Shown: positions 1 to 8,074 of the stretch, piece by piece | How positions within the stretch are numbered: position 1 is the first letter of the stretch | How the letters are laid out: each line of letters starts with the position of its first letter | Source of the DNA: Photorhabdus australis DSM 17609 | GTDB taxonomy: Bacteria > Pseudomonadota > Gammaproteobacteria > Enterobacterales > Enterobacteriaceae | DNA length: 64,000 nucleotides | Direction: 5' to 3' | Assembly (NCBI RefSeq): GCF_000711895.1 | Contig: NZ_JONO01000007.1 | Span: forward strand, 62,001 to 126,000 | Notes under the pieces: generated by a model | The model's database searches: none | What the model was told of the DNA's origin: nothing | Seen by the model: the letters and a program-made list of their open reading frames with translations, nothing else | Made by a program: the position numbers and the translations under genes

Positions 1-21
1 TTATTCAACAGGAGCCCCATC

Positions 22-912
22 ATGGCTGTTCAACTTGGTATCAACCCTCTGACCTGGACTAATGATGACTTACCCACTCTCGGCGCAGAAACCCCTCTGG
101 AAACCTGCCTAACCGAAGGTCGTCAGGCTGGATTTGCTGGTTTTGAACTGGGTAATAAGTTCCCTCGTCAGGCCAGCATATTAGGCCCAATTCTTGCCGA
201 ACACGATCTAAAACTGGTTTCTGGCTGGTATTCTGGCGAATTACTCACCCGTTCAGTCGCAGAAGAGATTCAAGCGGTACAATCTCATCTGACCCTACTG
301 CACGAACTTGGGGCTAATGTCATGGTATTTGCTGAAGTGACAAATTGTATTCACGGCGATCAAAACAGACCCGTTCATCTTCGTCCTCAATTTCCGGCTG
401 ATCGCTGGCAAGAATATGGTGAGAAATTGACTGAATTCGCCTGCTACACTCAAGAACAAGGTGTTCAGATTGCTTATCACCACCATATGGGAACCGTCAT
501 TGAAACCGCGGAAGATGTTGATCATCTGATGGAAAATACCGGTGATGAAGTTGGATTACTACTGGATACCGGTCATCTGACATTTGCTGGTGCTAACCCT
601 CTAACTGTTGCAGAACGCTGGGCAAAACGCATTAATCATGTTCACTGTAAAGACATCCGACCAGATGTACTTAATGATGTGAAAAACCGTAAAACCAGTT
701 TCCTTGATGCTGTATTGAATGGTGTATTTACAGTGCCGGGGGATGGTTGCGTTGATTATGCCTCAATTTTTCAGGTACTGAAAAAGCACCATTATAACGG
801 CTGGCTGGTGGTTGAAGCAGAACAAGATCCTGCGATTGCTCACCCATTCACCTACTCAACGATGGGTTATAACAATTTACATCAACTTGCCAGAAATGCA
901 GGGTTACTTTAA
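22..912 (+). CDS. iolE: myo-inosose-2 dehydratase
   Basis: IolE removes water from scyllo-inosose (2-keto-myo-inositol) to give the diketo intermediate of myo-inositol breakdown in the cytoplasm. The 296-residue protein has the family's usual length and the look of a xylose-isomerase-like TIM barrel. It has the N-terminal stretch GINPLTWTNDD, a His-rich strand (YHHHMGT, about residue 155), LLLDTGHLTFAG (about 180), NHVHCKDIR (about 210) and a late Glu in WLVVEAEQDP (about 265), which are the expected metal and substrate ligands. The start has a ribosome binding site (ACAGGAG). iolB follows 47 bp downstream on the same strand, so this is the end of an iol operon that begins left of the window. 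Confidence 0.93.
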   Translation: MAVQLGINPLTWTNDDLPTLGAETPLETCLTEGRQAGFAGFELGNKFPRQASILGPILAEHDLKLVSGWYSGELLTRSVAEEIQAVQSHLTLLHELGANVMVFAEVTNCIHGDQNRPVHLRPQFPADRWQEYGEKLTEFACYTQEQGVQIAYHHHMGTVIETAEDVDHLMENTGDEVGLLLDTGHLTFAGANPLTVAERWAKRINHVHCKDIRPDVLNDVKNRKTSFLDAVLNGVFTVPGDGCVDYASIFQVLKKHHYNGWLVVEAEQDPAIAHPFTYSTMGYNNLHQLARNAGLL

Positions 913-959
913 TTAGTCACTTATTTGACTCATGCAAAAGCGATACTGAGGTAAGTAAC

Positions 960-1787
960 ATGTCCAGATTATTATCAAAATATCATGTACCGGATCAGAA
1001 CAAACGAACTCAACATATCACGCCAGAATCGGCAAACTGGCGATATGTCCACTTTGATGTTTATGAATTGGCCTTAGGTGAAAAAGTCACATTACCCTCA
1101 TCAGAAAACGAAACCTGTCTGGTTTTAATTGCAGGAAAAGCCACAGTGACTACGCCACATCAGCAATTTGAGCATATTGGCAATCGTATGGAGCCATTTG
1201 AACGTAAAAAACCTTATGCCGTTTACATCACTGCAGGGGAATCTGTTGAAATTATTGCTGACACCGCTCTCGAATTAGCTGTATGCCAGGCACCGGGAAA
1301 AGGAAGTTATCCGACTCGACTGATTGCACCACAGGATATTGATGCAGAACAACGTGGAAACGGCTACAACCAGCGCTATGTTCACAACATCCTACCGGAC
1401 AATAAACCTGCTGATAGCTTGTTGGTAGTGGAAGTCTTTACCGACGAAGGCTGCACCAGTTCCTACCCTAGCCATAAACACGATACAGGCGATGAACCAC
1501 GAGAAACCTATCTGGAGGAAACCTACTACCACCGTCTGAACCCATCTCAAGGATTTTGCATGCAACGGGTCTATACCGATGACCGTTCACTGGATGAATC
1601 AATAGCTGTTTACAACAAGGATGTGGTAATGGTTCCCAAAGGCTATCATCCAGTGGCAACCATTGCTGGTTACGACAACTATTATCTCAATGTCATGGCA
1701 GGACCAACCCGCAAATGGTTATTTACCTGGGAAAAGGATCATCAATGGGTTAATAGTGAAGAATATGCTCAGAAGCACAAGAAATGA
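960..1787 (+). CDS. iolB: 5-deoxy-glucuronate isomerase
   Basis: IolB isomerises 5-deoxy-D-glucuronate to 2-deoxy-5-keto-D-gluconate, the step after ring opening in myo-inositol catabolism. The 275-residue length fits the family, which folds as a double cupin. The metal-binding cupin motif is seen as SYPSHKHD (about residue 170) together with EETYYHRLNP (about 188), and the second cupin ends with VPKGYHPV and NVMAGPTRKWLF. The start has a good ribosome binding site (GAGGTAAG). It is the last gene of the operon seen here; the sequence then changes to accessory DNA. Confidence 0.93.
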   Translation: MSRLLSKYHVPDQNKRTQHITPESANWRYVHFDVYELALGEKVTLPSSENETCLVLIAGKATVTTPHQQFEHIGNRMEPFERKKPYAVYITAGESVEIIADTALELAVCQAPGKGSYPTRLIAPQDIDAEQRGNGYNQRYVHNILPDNKPADSLLVVEVFTDEGCTSSYPSHKHDTGDEPRETYLEETYYHRLNPSQGFCMQRVYTDDRSLDESIAVYNKDVVMVPKGYHPVATIAGYDNYYLNVMAGPTRKWLFTWEKDHQWVNSEEYAQKHKK

Positions 1788-1832
1788 TGCATATTTAGAT
1801 GGAAGCATTTAGCGCATTCAATCGAGTGCGCT

Positions 1833-1851
1833 GCTGCCTGTACGGCAGTGA
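1833..1851. repeat. orphan core of the I-F CRISPR repeat downstream of iolB
   Basis: Nineteen bases (GCTGCCTGTACGGCAGTGA) are identical to the stem-loop core and 5' side of the type I-F repeats of array 2, in the same orientation as the arrays. The 3' handle (CTTAGAAA side) is missing and no second copy lies 60 bp away. A separate hairpin (AGCGCA...TGCGCT) sits just upstream at about 1811-1832. It may be a solo repeat relic, or a 3' hairpin of the iol transcript that resembles the repeat by chance. Confidence 0.5.
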
Positions 1852-1906
1852 CGAAAAACCCCTCACAGGGCTGTATTTCATGTTTATTCTGTCTGTCAAA
1901 GAAGTG

Positions 1907-2188
1907 CTATAAGCCAAGCTCTGAGTGAGAACCAAGGCGGACGAGGCGCAATGTGTCCGCATCGGGTTTCTGATAAATCAGTATCAAGTCAGGTTTGATA
2001 TGACAATCTCTAAAATCCTTCCAATCACCAGAAAGAGCATGATCGCAATATTTCTGCTCTAACAAGCTATCAGAAGCCAATAATTCAATCATCGGCATCA
2101 GTGCATCATCAAGAATTTCACGATGCCGACCTTTCTTTTCTCTCTTGTAATCTCGCTTGAACTGGCTTGCGTAATCAATCGTCCGCAT
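1907..2188 (-). CDS. YafQ/RelE-type mRNA interferase toxin
   Basis: A 93-residue protein of the YafQ family, ribosome-dependent endoribonucleases that cut translated mRNA. The diagnostic C-terminal half is present: DHALSGDW, FRDCHIKPDLILIY and RLGSHSEL, which carry the His and Asp residues used for catalysis in E. coli YafQ. Its start overlaps the 3' end of the antitoxin gene by 14 bp, so the two are translationally coupled. The pair lies between the iol operon and CRISPR array 1, at the left end of the accessory island. Toxin identity is firm at family level; the exact subfamily name is inferred. Confidence 0.88.
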   Translation of the reverse strand: MRTIDYASQFKRDYKREKKGRHREILDDALMPMIELLASDSLLEQKYCDHALSGDWKDFRDCHIKPDLILIYQKPDADTLRLVRLGSHSELGL

Positions 2189-2438
2189 TAAGATCAGCCA
2201 TTAAATCTTTTACTGTGGAGAATGATTTACCGCAACCGTTGCGAGCTTCTTTCATTGCGGCTATTGTTGTTTCATTGGGTATTAAAGGTTCAAAAGGTAA
2301 CATTTTTTCTCTTGCTACTCGCGTTAACATCATGCGCACAGCATCTGATACAGTCAGCCCCATAGCAGCCAGAACCGCAGCCGCCTCTGCCTTAATCTCC
2401 CCATTAATACGGGTTTGTACTAATTGGTTTGTAGCCAT
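2175..2438 (-). CDS. DinJ/RelB-family antitoxin
   Basis: An 87-residue antitoxin with an N-terminal ribbon-helix-helix DNA-binding domain (TNQLVQTRINGEIKAEAAAV, then LTVSDAVRMML) and a charged toxin-neutralising tail. I chose the ATG at 2438 rather than the one at 2453 because it aligns with the start of E. coli DinJ (MAANAF) and has GAGAG about 8 bases upstream. The gene precedes the toxin and overlaps it. The short palindrome TGACATTGTCA at about 2458-2468, just upstream, is a plausible autoregulatory operator. Family members repress their own operon with the toxin as co-repressor. Confidence 0.85.
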   Translation of the reverse strand: MATNQLVQTRINGEIKAEAAAVLAAMGLTVSDAVRMMLTRVAREKMLPFEPLIPNETTIAAMKEARNGCGKSFSTVKDLMADLNADD

Positions 2439-2568
2439 ATTAAGAACTCTCATTGAATGACATTGTCATGCAATCTTAATTCAATGAATATTCTATAGTC
2501 AACTTTAAATGAGCCAAAAACAACCCCGACATCGTAGCGGGGTTACTTTAGCTAGTCATCCCTGGCTT

Positions 2569-3135
2569 TTTCTAAGTGCCTGTGCGGCAGTGAACCTAAT
2601 GGGACTGTCAGTGCTGCAAAAGTCATTTTTCTAAGCTGCCTGTGCGGCAGTGAACGAAATAATGAGAGCGATAAGTATTGAAATGCTTTTCTAAGCTGCC
2701 TGTGCGGCAGTGAACATATGACTGCCGATCTTGATGGCACAACTCAATTTCTAAGCTGCCTGTGCGGCAGTGAACGTGTTATCTGGAAATCAAATAGGAA
2801 TAAACAATTTCTAAGCTGCCTGTGCGGCAGTGAACGATTCATAACTCCCCCTGGAATTGCTTATAAGTTTCTAAGCTGCCTGTGCGGCAGTGAACCATTG
2901 TTGTCTCGACTCAAAGATTCTGCGATCTTTCTAAGCTGCCTGTGCGGCAGTGAACAATACCAATAGTCCGCCGCCGCCTGATTGCATTTTCTAAGCTGCC
3001 TGTGCGGCAGTGAACCCGTGAAAGACACTGGCCCGGCCCGTGACGAATTTCTAAGCTGCCTGTGCGGCAGTGAACCATCTGAGGAACTCAAATCATGTGC
3101 GGAAGTCTTTCTAAGCTGCCTGTGCGGCAGTGAAC
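2569..3135 (-). CRISPR. Type I-F CRISPR array 1 (10 repeats, 9 spacers)
   Basis: Ten 28-bp repeats with a strict 60-bp period and 32-nt spacers. On the minus (transcribed) strand the repeat reads GTTCACTGCCGCACAGG followed by CAGCTTAGAAA; the loop GCACA differs from the GTACA of arrays 2 and 3. The leftmost repeat (2569-2595) has lost one base, marking the old trailer end, and the AT-rich leader is on the right. All nine spacers differ from one another. The array directly follows csy4, the usual position for a type I-F array. Confidence 0.98.
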
Positions 3136-3275
3136 AGTTAGGAAACAATTATAACCTCCTGATTATTAAAAAACATAGTTATAAAAAGTGGAAAAAACCC
3201 TTTTTATTAGCAGCGGCTAATCCCTTAATAAAATCAATAAGTTATAATTAGCCGCTAAAAAAGGGTCAAAACCAA
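3136..3275 (-). promoter_or_regulatory. Leader of CRISPR array 1
   Basis: AT-rich stretch that ends at the first repeat and shares blocks with the leaders of arrays 2 and 3, notably AAAAAACCCTTTTT (about 3192) and AAAAAAGGGTCAAAA (about 3258), which form a long inverted pair. By family knowledge it holds the array promoter and integration sites. The right-hand conserved block runs over the stop codon of csy4 (3266-3268), so leader and gene overlap. Confidence 0.8.
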
Positions 3276-3820
3276 GGAATGGTAGCGGATGAACTCAATC
3301 CATAAGAACTGAAAACGCCTGACGTTGGTTTGTCTTCTATTAGCCCTTGTTTGACAAACAACAGAAAGCTTTGACCTGATGACAAACTTTTAAGGCTCAG
3401 AAACGGTAAATCAGAACGTTGTTCTTTGATGGTAGGAATGCGTTGCAAGGCTTGTTCCTCCGTCAACCATCCCTTTTTAATCGCACGACGACGAAGCCGT
3501 TCCGCACTGCTTTTTACCTGCACTCGGCTAACACGACGATATCGAGTATCTTGAGGTACTGGTTGGATATCCATGGTTTCAGTATAATCCCTGAGTCCTT
3601 TTAACCAAGGTAATGCTCGCAAATCATTCAATGCTTCGTTTGCACCGTGAATCCTCAGCTTGTCCCCCAGTGTTTTTCTGGCACATGGAAAACTGACCCC
3701 AATACGCCCGTGACCTACTTGCCCCAAGGCCTGATGCAATTTAGCAAATAATGCTTCCATAAGGTCTTGCTGGCTCAATTCAGGATCAGGAAGGACGCGG
3801 ATTTCAAAGTAATAATCCAT
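3266..3820 (-). CDS. csy4: CRISPR endoribonuclease Cas6f (Csy4)
   Basis: Csy4 cuts the pre-crRNA at the 3' base of the repeat hairpin and stays bound to the crRNA 3' end in the type I-F Cascade. The 184-residue protein has the catalytic His29 (AKLHQALG), the GRIGVSFP strand, and the Arg-rich helix VQVKSSAERLRRRAIKKG that grips the hairpin major groove. It ends with the conserved aromatic PWF. It lies 9 bp downstream of csy3, as the last gene of csy1-4. Its stop codon overlaps the conserved block of the array 1 leader. Confidence 0.97.
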   Translation of the reverse strand: MDYYFEIRVLPDPELSQQDLMEALFAKLHQALGQVGHGRIGVSFPCARKTLGDKLRIHGANEALNDLRALPWLKGLRDYTETMDIQPVPQDTRYRRVSRVQVKSSAERLRRRAIKKGWLTEEQALQRIPTIKEQRSDLPFLSLKSLSSGQSFLLFVKQGLIEDKPTSGVFSSYGLSSSATIPWF

Positions 3821-3829
3821 TGTGGCCCC

Positions 3830-4846
3830 TTATTCACCTTTTTCACCGAAAACACCACCGCGGATTAAAATCGCCATAACATAGTGCTGTTGATCTACTT
3901 CTTCTGGCTTTTTCCCTTTGACAACCCAGTTATCCAGCAATGTATAAAAATCCATTTTTGCTTTAGGCTGGCGATAAGCTTTACCGCGGCTGGTTACAGA
4001 ACCGTAGGGTTCCACAGCAATTGGGCCAAGCCCCAGTTCAAATGCGTCTGGATACCAAGTATCAATTGTGCGAAGCGCATTACCCACTTTCTGCGAATGT
4101 AATGCAGCAATTCCATTCACCTGATATAACACTTTGCTTTTTTTACTGTTACTATCGAGAACCAACTCTTGAGAAGGGAAAATTTCCTGCCCATGACCCA
4201 AACGAACAAAAGCCTCAACGTTGAAGAAAGTTGATCCACCACCGGCCAACCCTTCTTCAATTTCAGCAGCCAGTTCAGCTAAAGCACCTTCCACCTGACT
4301 AAATGCACGTAAACTGAAATTTTCGCTATTAAACTCCCACCATTTACTACCCCTACCCTTTACACGAACTTTAATTTCTTCTGCACCAACTCGGTTACGC
4401 CATAAAAACCGACCATTCGCCAGATTTTCTGCATAACGTGCTGCGAGAGTTTTGAAGCCATGTTCAGCGATATAGCCGTTGATTATATTTGCTAGTTCAA
4501 CCTGATAATCCTGATTATTACATACCGATGGTGTTGAAAGATTACCTAAGACCCGTAATGTGAAACTGACTTTTAGGGTATCAGAATCAAAAGGCAATGC
4601 AGCAACATCAACACGTTGCAAGTTTGCTTTTTGAATCTCAGCATCCAATTTAGCCGGATCGCTGGTTAAAGCGTTTTTCAAGCGGTTGGAAATCGTCCCT
4701 CGAACAGCTTTTTCCTGAATAGCAATAGGTTGCCATTCCCCATCGTCAATTTTTTTCCAGTTTCCAGCAAACATTAAAGCATCAGAATTAAAAAGCTTAC
4801 GTTCAAACGCCAGTACAGAAGCCGTTTTAATTGTTGATTTAGACAT
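3830..4846 (-). CDS. csy3: Cascade backbone protein Cas7f (Csy3)
   Basis: Csy3 forms the six-subunit helical backbone that coats the crRNA spacer in type I-F Cascade. The 338-residue length and start ([15 protein letters not shown]) fit the family. Other recognisable parts are [14 protein letters not shown] (about 148), an ATRTYP-like [26 protein letters not shown] near 285, and a C-terminal GGVFGEKGE. It is 23 bp from csy2 and 9 bp from csy4 in one transcription unit. A ribosome binding site (AAGGAT) precedes the ATG. No damage is visible. Confidence 0.97.
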   Translation of the reverse strand: MSKSTIKTASVLAFERKLFNSDALMFAGNWKKIDDGEWQPIAIQEKAVRGTISNRLKNALTSDPAKLDAEIQKANLQRVDVAALPFDSDTLKVSFTLRVLGNLSTPSVCNNQDYQVELANIINGYIAEHGFKTLAARYAENLANGRFLWRNRVGAEEIKVRVKGRGSKWWEFNSENFSLRAFSQVEGALAELAAEIEEGLAGGGSTFFNVEAFVRLGHGQEIFPSQELVLDSNSKKSKVLYQVNGIAALHSQKVGNALRTIDTWYPDAFELGLGPIAVEPYGSVTSRGKAYRQPKAKMDFYTLLDNWVVKGKKPEEVDQQHYVMAILIRGGVFGEKGE

Positions 4847-4869
4847 GTAAATATCCTTCTTGAAATTAA

Positions 4870-5832
4870 TCAGTCGATTATTCTTACTTTCTTATTGGGT
4901 TTGGATTGACGGGCAACAGCCTGTTGATTACAACACCTGTAGACACCCTCTTGATAGTTATAACACCAGAGTAACTCGCGAATATTGTTAATACGGTGCG
5001 GGCTTTTCCATTCACCTACCCCATAGATTGCTTCTACAAAACGAAATGGGGTATTGGGATCTCGAGTTTTCTCCACTTGTCCAGCGGGATATAACGACGA
5101 TATTGCCTGATAACCTGTCATTAGAGGAACTAAATATCCAGAATCTGGTTTGGGAACATATTCCCAATATGCCGGATCACCAATTTCAGGTTGCTTATCC
5201 TCTTGCGTAGGAATAGCCCGCATTTTAATAGTAGAAAAATCAAGCCAGGCATCAATCATTTCTACCTGAGGATTATCCCGTTTTAATTCTTCATAGTGTT
5301 TAGCTAACAATTCAGAACGATCTAACAAGGCAAAACCCGGCAATAAACGACGCATTAACTTACGGGTTTCCTGTCCTTCCTGCGGAAAAGCAATAATATC
5401 CACTTTAGCAATTTCAGTGATAGTACCACCTGCTAATCTCTGAGTTGGACATATTTCTAGTAAATACTTTTCCAATTCGTTAGCCTCTGTATCACCAGCA
5501 ATTTCACCAGAACACTCTATTAATAAAGAAACCGTCACATGCATACGACCTTCTTCATTAAAAGAAGCGGTCTTTGCCTCTTTAGTTAATGGATTGCGAG
5601 TTAAAGCAAAGACTTTATCCCTAATCGAATCAGACTGATAAGCATGCAGTTGGTAGTTATGGCAAATAACACCACAATTTCCCAATATTAAATTATGGCT
5701 TTTCTGTAACTTACGTGAAAGTGCATGAGTAAAGCCAAGAAAATGGGTAATTGCCGGGAAACCATAGGTTAAACCTGCAACTGCATTCGCGTTTTCCACT
5801 TTAACATGACGCAAAACAATCAAATAACTCAT
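4870..5832 (-). CDS. csy2: Cascade subunit Cas5f (Csy2)
   Basis: Csy2 pairs with Csy1 in the tail of type I-F Cascade and holds the crRNA 5' handle. The 320-residue protein starts with the RRM-type strand [16 protein letters not shown] and carries [18 protein letters not shown] and [10 protein letters not shown], typical of the family. Its start overlaps the end of csy1 by four bases. A degraded copy of its N-terminal part occurs at about 16165-16290 in the second locus, supporting an ancient duplication of the whole locus. Confidence 0.96.
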   Translation of the reverse strand: MSYLIVLRHVKVENANAVAGLTYGFPAITHFLGFTHALSRKLQKSHNLILGNCGVICHNYQLHAYQSDSIRDKVFALTRNPLTKEAKTASFNEEGRMHVTVSLLIECSGEIAGDTEANELEKYLLEICPTQRLAGGTITEIAKVDIIAFPQEGQETRKLMRRLLPGFALLDRSELLAKHYEELKRDNPQVEMIDAWLDFSTIKMRAIPTQEDKQPEIGDPAYWEYVPKPDSGYLVPLMTGYQAISSLYPAGQVEKTRDPNTPFRFVEAIYGVGEWKSPHRINNIRELLWCYNYQEGVYRCCNQQAVARQSKPNKKVRIID

Positions 5833-7172
5833 AACGGTACCTCTGGTAATTCATCCTCAAATTCGCGTAGACGTTTTTTAAACACAGAGGCCCACTCATT
5901 ACGTTCAGTCAATCCAAATTCTAACCGCTCATGACGCAATTCGTTGTTTAACCAAAGACTAAAATCGTCAGCAATCTCTTTTTTCCAGTCTCCACCTTCA
6001 CGTTCAAATTTGAATATTTCATCCTGTTGACAACGGTAAGGATCAAGCCAAAGCTGCTGAGAACGTTTTAAATTACAATCCGCACTCCAACCTTTAAATT
6101 CAACCTGATCCTGTACACTAGCGACATAGTTAAATAAAATATCAATAATTTCATCAACATATGCCTGACGATTCTGTCGAATTTTTTCCGTATGTTTTTG
6201 TACACGAAATAGGTATTGTCGCATCGATCTGACAGTACGATAAGATAACCGAACAAACTGACCAGGCTGTTCAAAAATAGATCTTCGTCGTTTCGGAAGC
6301 TTGATATTACTTTGCCAGGTAGGAGCGGAACAAGATAAAAGCCAAGCTCGTCCACCTCGTACGCTATTAAGGTAAGAAATATTCTGCGGCTTAGTTCCAC
6401 CTATATTCTGCACAGCCGTATTGGGATAACTTACTCTAACTTCAGAATGCCAACGTTCTTCTTTCTTTGCTTTATTAATTTCTTTCGATGATTCACCAAA
6501 ACGGGCTTTAGCGATACGCTGATGCATAGCATGAGCCAGAGATGACGAAAATAGTGGGCTTAATAAATGATACTCATCACATTCACTATTTACCGGGAAA
6601 TAAAGTTGCTTTGCTAGTTTATGGGAGGAAAGCGTTTCATCTGACAGAGCCTGCCGAAACCCACTCACCCACCGTTCAAGTTGCTGTTCATTTTCCGCCA
6701 ATTCAGCCAATGCCGAATAATTCCCCCGATTTAAACATGCTACCAGTGAATCTTCTTGGTATTCTGTTTGCAATAATTTCGCAATATCAAGAGCCGCGGC
6801 GTTACCAACCGAATCGATTACCGGTTTATACAAAGTTGCAGTGGAAAGATATTTAATATTTTCGGTTGTATTTGATGATGCCGCAAAAATACTACTACCT
6901 CTGGCATCACTATGCGTAAATTTCAGAGCATGAGTCACTAAACTGATTTGCTTTGCCCTGTTAGCGGCATCATCTAACCAACTCCTGACTTCATAATGTT
7001 CTTCCAACGCCTTACGCTGTTCAGCGATCTCTTGCTGAACCAGCGTTATATCCTCCGAAGAAGTTAGCTTTGCCAGTTTCTTTTCCGCCTCTTTATCAAA
7101 AACCTCCAGCTTTGACTGTTTACGGCTTCCAATATAATCAGTAATAAATCGACTTAATCCATTTTCATTCAT
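5829..7172 (-). CDS. csy1: Cascade large subunit Cas8f (Csy1)
   Basis: Csy1 recognises the CC PAM and, with Csy2, forms the tail of type I-F Cascade. The 447-residue protein has the usual length. It shows the conserved middle region [19 protein letters not shown] (about 260) and the acidic C-terminus. The start has AAGGTAGG about 10 bases upstream. In type I-F loci cas2-3 normally sits directly upstream; here there is instead a 0.95 kb gap and only a stub of cas2-3. Csy1 appears intact and starts the csy1-4 operon. Confidence 0.96.
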   Translation of the reverse strand: MNENGLSRFITDYIGSRKQSKLEVFDKEAEKKLAKLTSSEDITLVQQEIAEQRKALEEHYEVRSWLDDAANRAKQISLVTHALKFTHSDARGSSIFAASSNTTENIKYLSTATLYKPVIDSVGNAAALDIAKLLQTEYQEDSLVACLNRGNYSALAELAENEQQLERWVSGFRQALSDETLSSHKLAKQLYFPVNSECDEYHLLSPLFSSSLAHAMHQRIAKARFGESSKEINKAKKEERWHSEVRVSYPNTAVQNIGGTKPQNISYLNSVRGGRAWLLSCSAPTWQSNIKLPKRRRSIFEQPGQFVRLSYRTVRSMRQYLFRVQKHTEKIRQNRQAYVDEIIDILFNYVASVQDQVEFKGWSADCNLKRSQQLWLDPYRCQQDEIFKFEREGGDWKKEIADDFSLWLNNELRHERLEFGLTERNEWASVFKKRLREFEDELPEVPL

Positions 7173-7684
7173 AGGCTTTTACCTACCTTATCAAAATGAT
7201 AATCTGGGTGCGCGCTAAATTTAGCGCGAAAACATGATTTAGTACATCATAATAAACTAATAAATACTCCAGCCCTGAGCATAACTCCAACTAGTGTATT
7301 CTAATTTACTTCTTCCATTCCTTATTACTAAGATCCTGTCTCCGTATATATCATCAAAAAACACCTAAAAATCACCCTATTTTCATTCCTAATTATTACT
7401 GTGGTAATGAAAAAATAGGGTATCAATCAAGTCATGGTATTAAACTTGCTTCTGTCAATGCACGATAAACAAATACGCTCATAAAACACCTCATCATCAA
7501 TGGCATATTCATTAGATAGTTTATTTCTTTAAATGTTCAATTTATTTAAAAAAAGAACACTTCTTCCTTTTCCCTGGTTCTATGATTGTCTCCAACTTAG
7601 GCACAAAATAATATCTCATACAAACAATTTTGAAGGATAATCCGCAATTTTATCTAGAATTTAACCCCTAAACATTTATGATGT
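7173..7684. other. Gap upstream of csy1 without an assigned gene
   Basis: AT-rich DNA between csy1 and the mini-CRISPR. It contains a perfect 18-bp palindrome (CGCGCTAAATTTAGCGCG, 7211-7228) about 40 bp upstream of the csy1 start. It also has a minus-strand reading frame of only 16 to 26 codons ending at 7432, whose inner ATG at 7482 is preceded by GAGGTG. No longer gene is supported. The csy1-4 promoter should lie here, but I cannot assign it with confidence. Confidence 0.5.
7211..7228. promoter_or_regulatory. Perfect 18-bp palindrome upstream of csy1
   Basis: CGCGCTAAATTTAGCGCG reads the same on both strands and lies about 40 bp upstream of the csy1 start codon. An operator for a dimeric regulator or a transcript hairpin are both possible. 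It has no run of T after it, so a terminator is unlikely. Confidence 0.4.
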
Positions 7685-7772
7685 AGGTACTGCCGTACAG
7701 GCAGTTTAGAAATATCTTGATGTCCATTACCTTAAAGACAAAAACCAACTGCCGCGCAGGCAGCGCAGACAG
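7685..7772 (+). CRISPR. Degenerate two-repeat mini-CRISPR (CreA/CreR-like guide)
   Basis: Two repeat-like units (7685-7712 and 7745-7772) are separated by exactly 32 bases, the type I-F spacing, and lie on the strand opposite to the three large arrays. Unit 1 keeps GTACTGCCGTACAGGCAG and a 5'-handle-like TTTAGAAA (canonical CTTAGAAA). Unit 2 keeps only the hairpin ACTGCCGCGCAGGCAG. A TATGAT hexamer ends three bases before unit 1. The guide (7713-7744, starting TATCTTGATGTCCATTA) matches a CC-flanked site at 8075-8106 on the minus strand at 15 of its first 19 positions. The mismatches are at 6, 7, 12 and 18. A degenerate array with a partly matching guide beside a csy operon is the hallmark of CreA antitoxin RNAs and CreR regulators. 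That functional role is inference. Confidence 0.72.
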
Positions 7773-7797
7773 TGTCCCTCAACGACACTGTCATGCC

Positions 7798-7968
7798 CTA
7801 TCCACTCAAACTACCAATACTGCTCTCTATATAGATATAGCGACAAAAAATGCACATCTCCTCTCTCCTAACTATCTTCAATTCATTATGAGAAATATTT
7901 GCACAATTTAACCACACCACAAAAAGTACAACATACGCCCACCTCCCTCCGCTTTTCATCTTCTTCAT
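7798..7968 (-). CDS. Small hydrophobic peptide, candidate toxin of a CRISPR-regulated module
   Basis: A 56-codon frame starting at an ATG preceded six bases upstream by GAGG (AGAGGTGGCGG), with a promoter-like TTGTTT-17-TATAAA at 8047-8019. The peptide has a basic start (MKKMKSGGRW), one hydrophobic stretch (AYVVLFVVWLNCANI, residues 11-25) and a charged C-terminal part with two Cys (MCIFC). It contains rare codons, including adjacent AGG-AGA (R34-R35), AGG at R9 and several ATA, a feature described for CreT toxins that act by tying up rare tRNAs. Its outline also recalls Hok-type membrane toxins. A 9-bp inverted repeat (GACAGTGTC...GACACTGTC, about 7768-7792) follows the stop. I do not recognise a homologue; it may be non-coding. 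Confidence 0.45.
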   Translation of the reverse strand: MKKMKSGGRWAYVVLFVVWLNCANISHNELKIVRREEMCIFCRYIYIESSIGSLSG

Positions 7969-8018
7969 CCGCCACCTCTTTTTCGAACGTACTTAATTTC
8001 CAACAAAATAGATCAATT

Positions 8019-8047
8019 TTTATACCAATAAAAATTAAAATAAACAA
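8019..8047 (-). promoter_or_regulatory. Candidate promoter of the small hydrophobic ORF
   Basis: On the minus strand TTGTTT (8047-8042) and TATAAA (8024-8019) are 17 bases apart. Transcription would start near 8012 and give a leader of about 45 nt before the ATG at 7968. The Cascade target-like site lies 27 bp upstream of this -35 box. Confidence 0.45.
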
Positions 8048-8074
8048 AAAGTCAATATTCTATTTGAATTTTTT

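Noticed and set aside
2718-3251. Reading frames across CRISPR array 1, with repeated FLSCLCGSE peptides
   Set aside because: The periodic peptide comes from translating 60-bp repeat-spacer units; the same applies to frames over arrays 2 and 3.
6068-6400. 110-codon minus-strand frame inside csy1
   Set aside because: It is another frame of the intact csy1 gene and lacks any recognisable features.
7685-7772. Interpretation of the mini-CRISPR as only a dead array fragment
   Set aside because: Exact 32-nt spacing, the retained 5'-handle-like TTTAGAAA, and a PAM-flanked partial match to a nearby promoter region argue for a guide function, though simple decay cannot be excluded.
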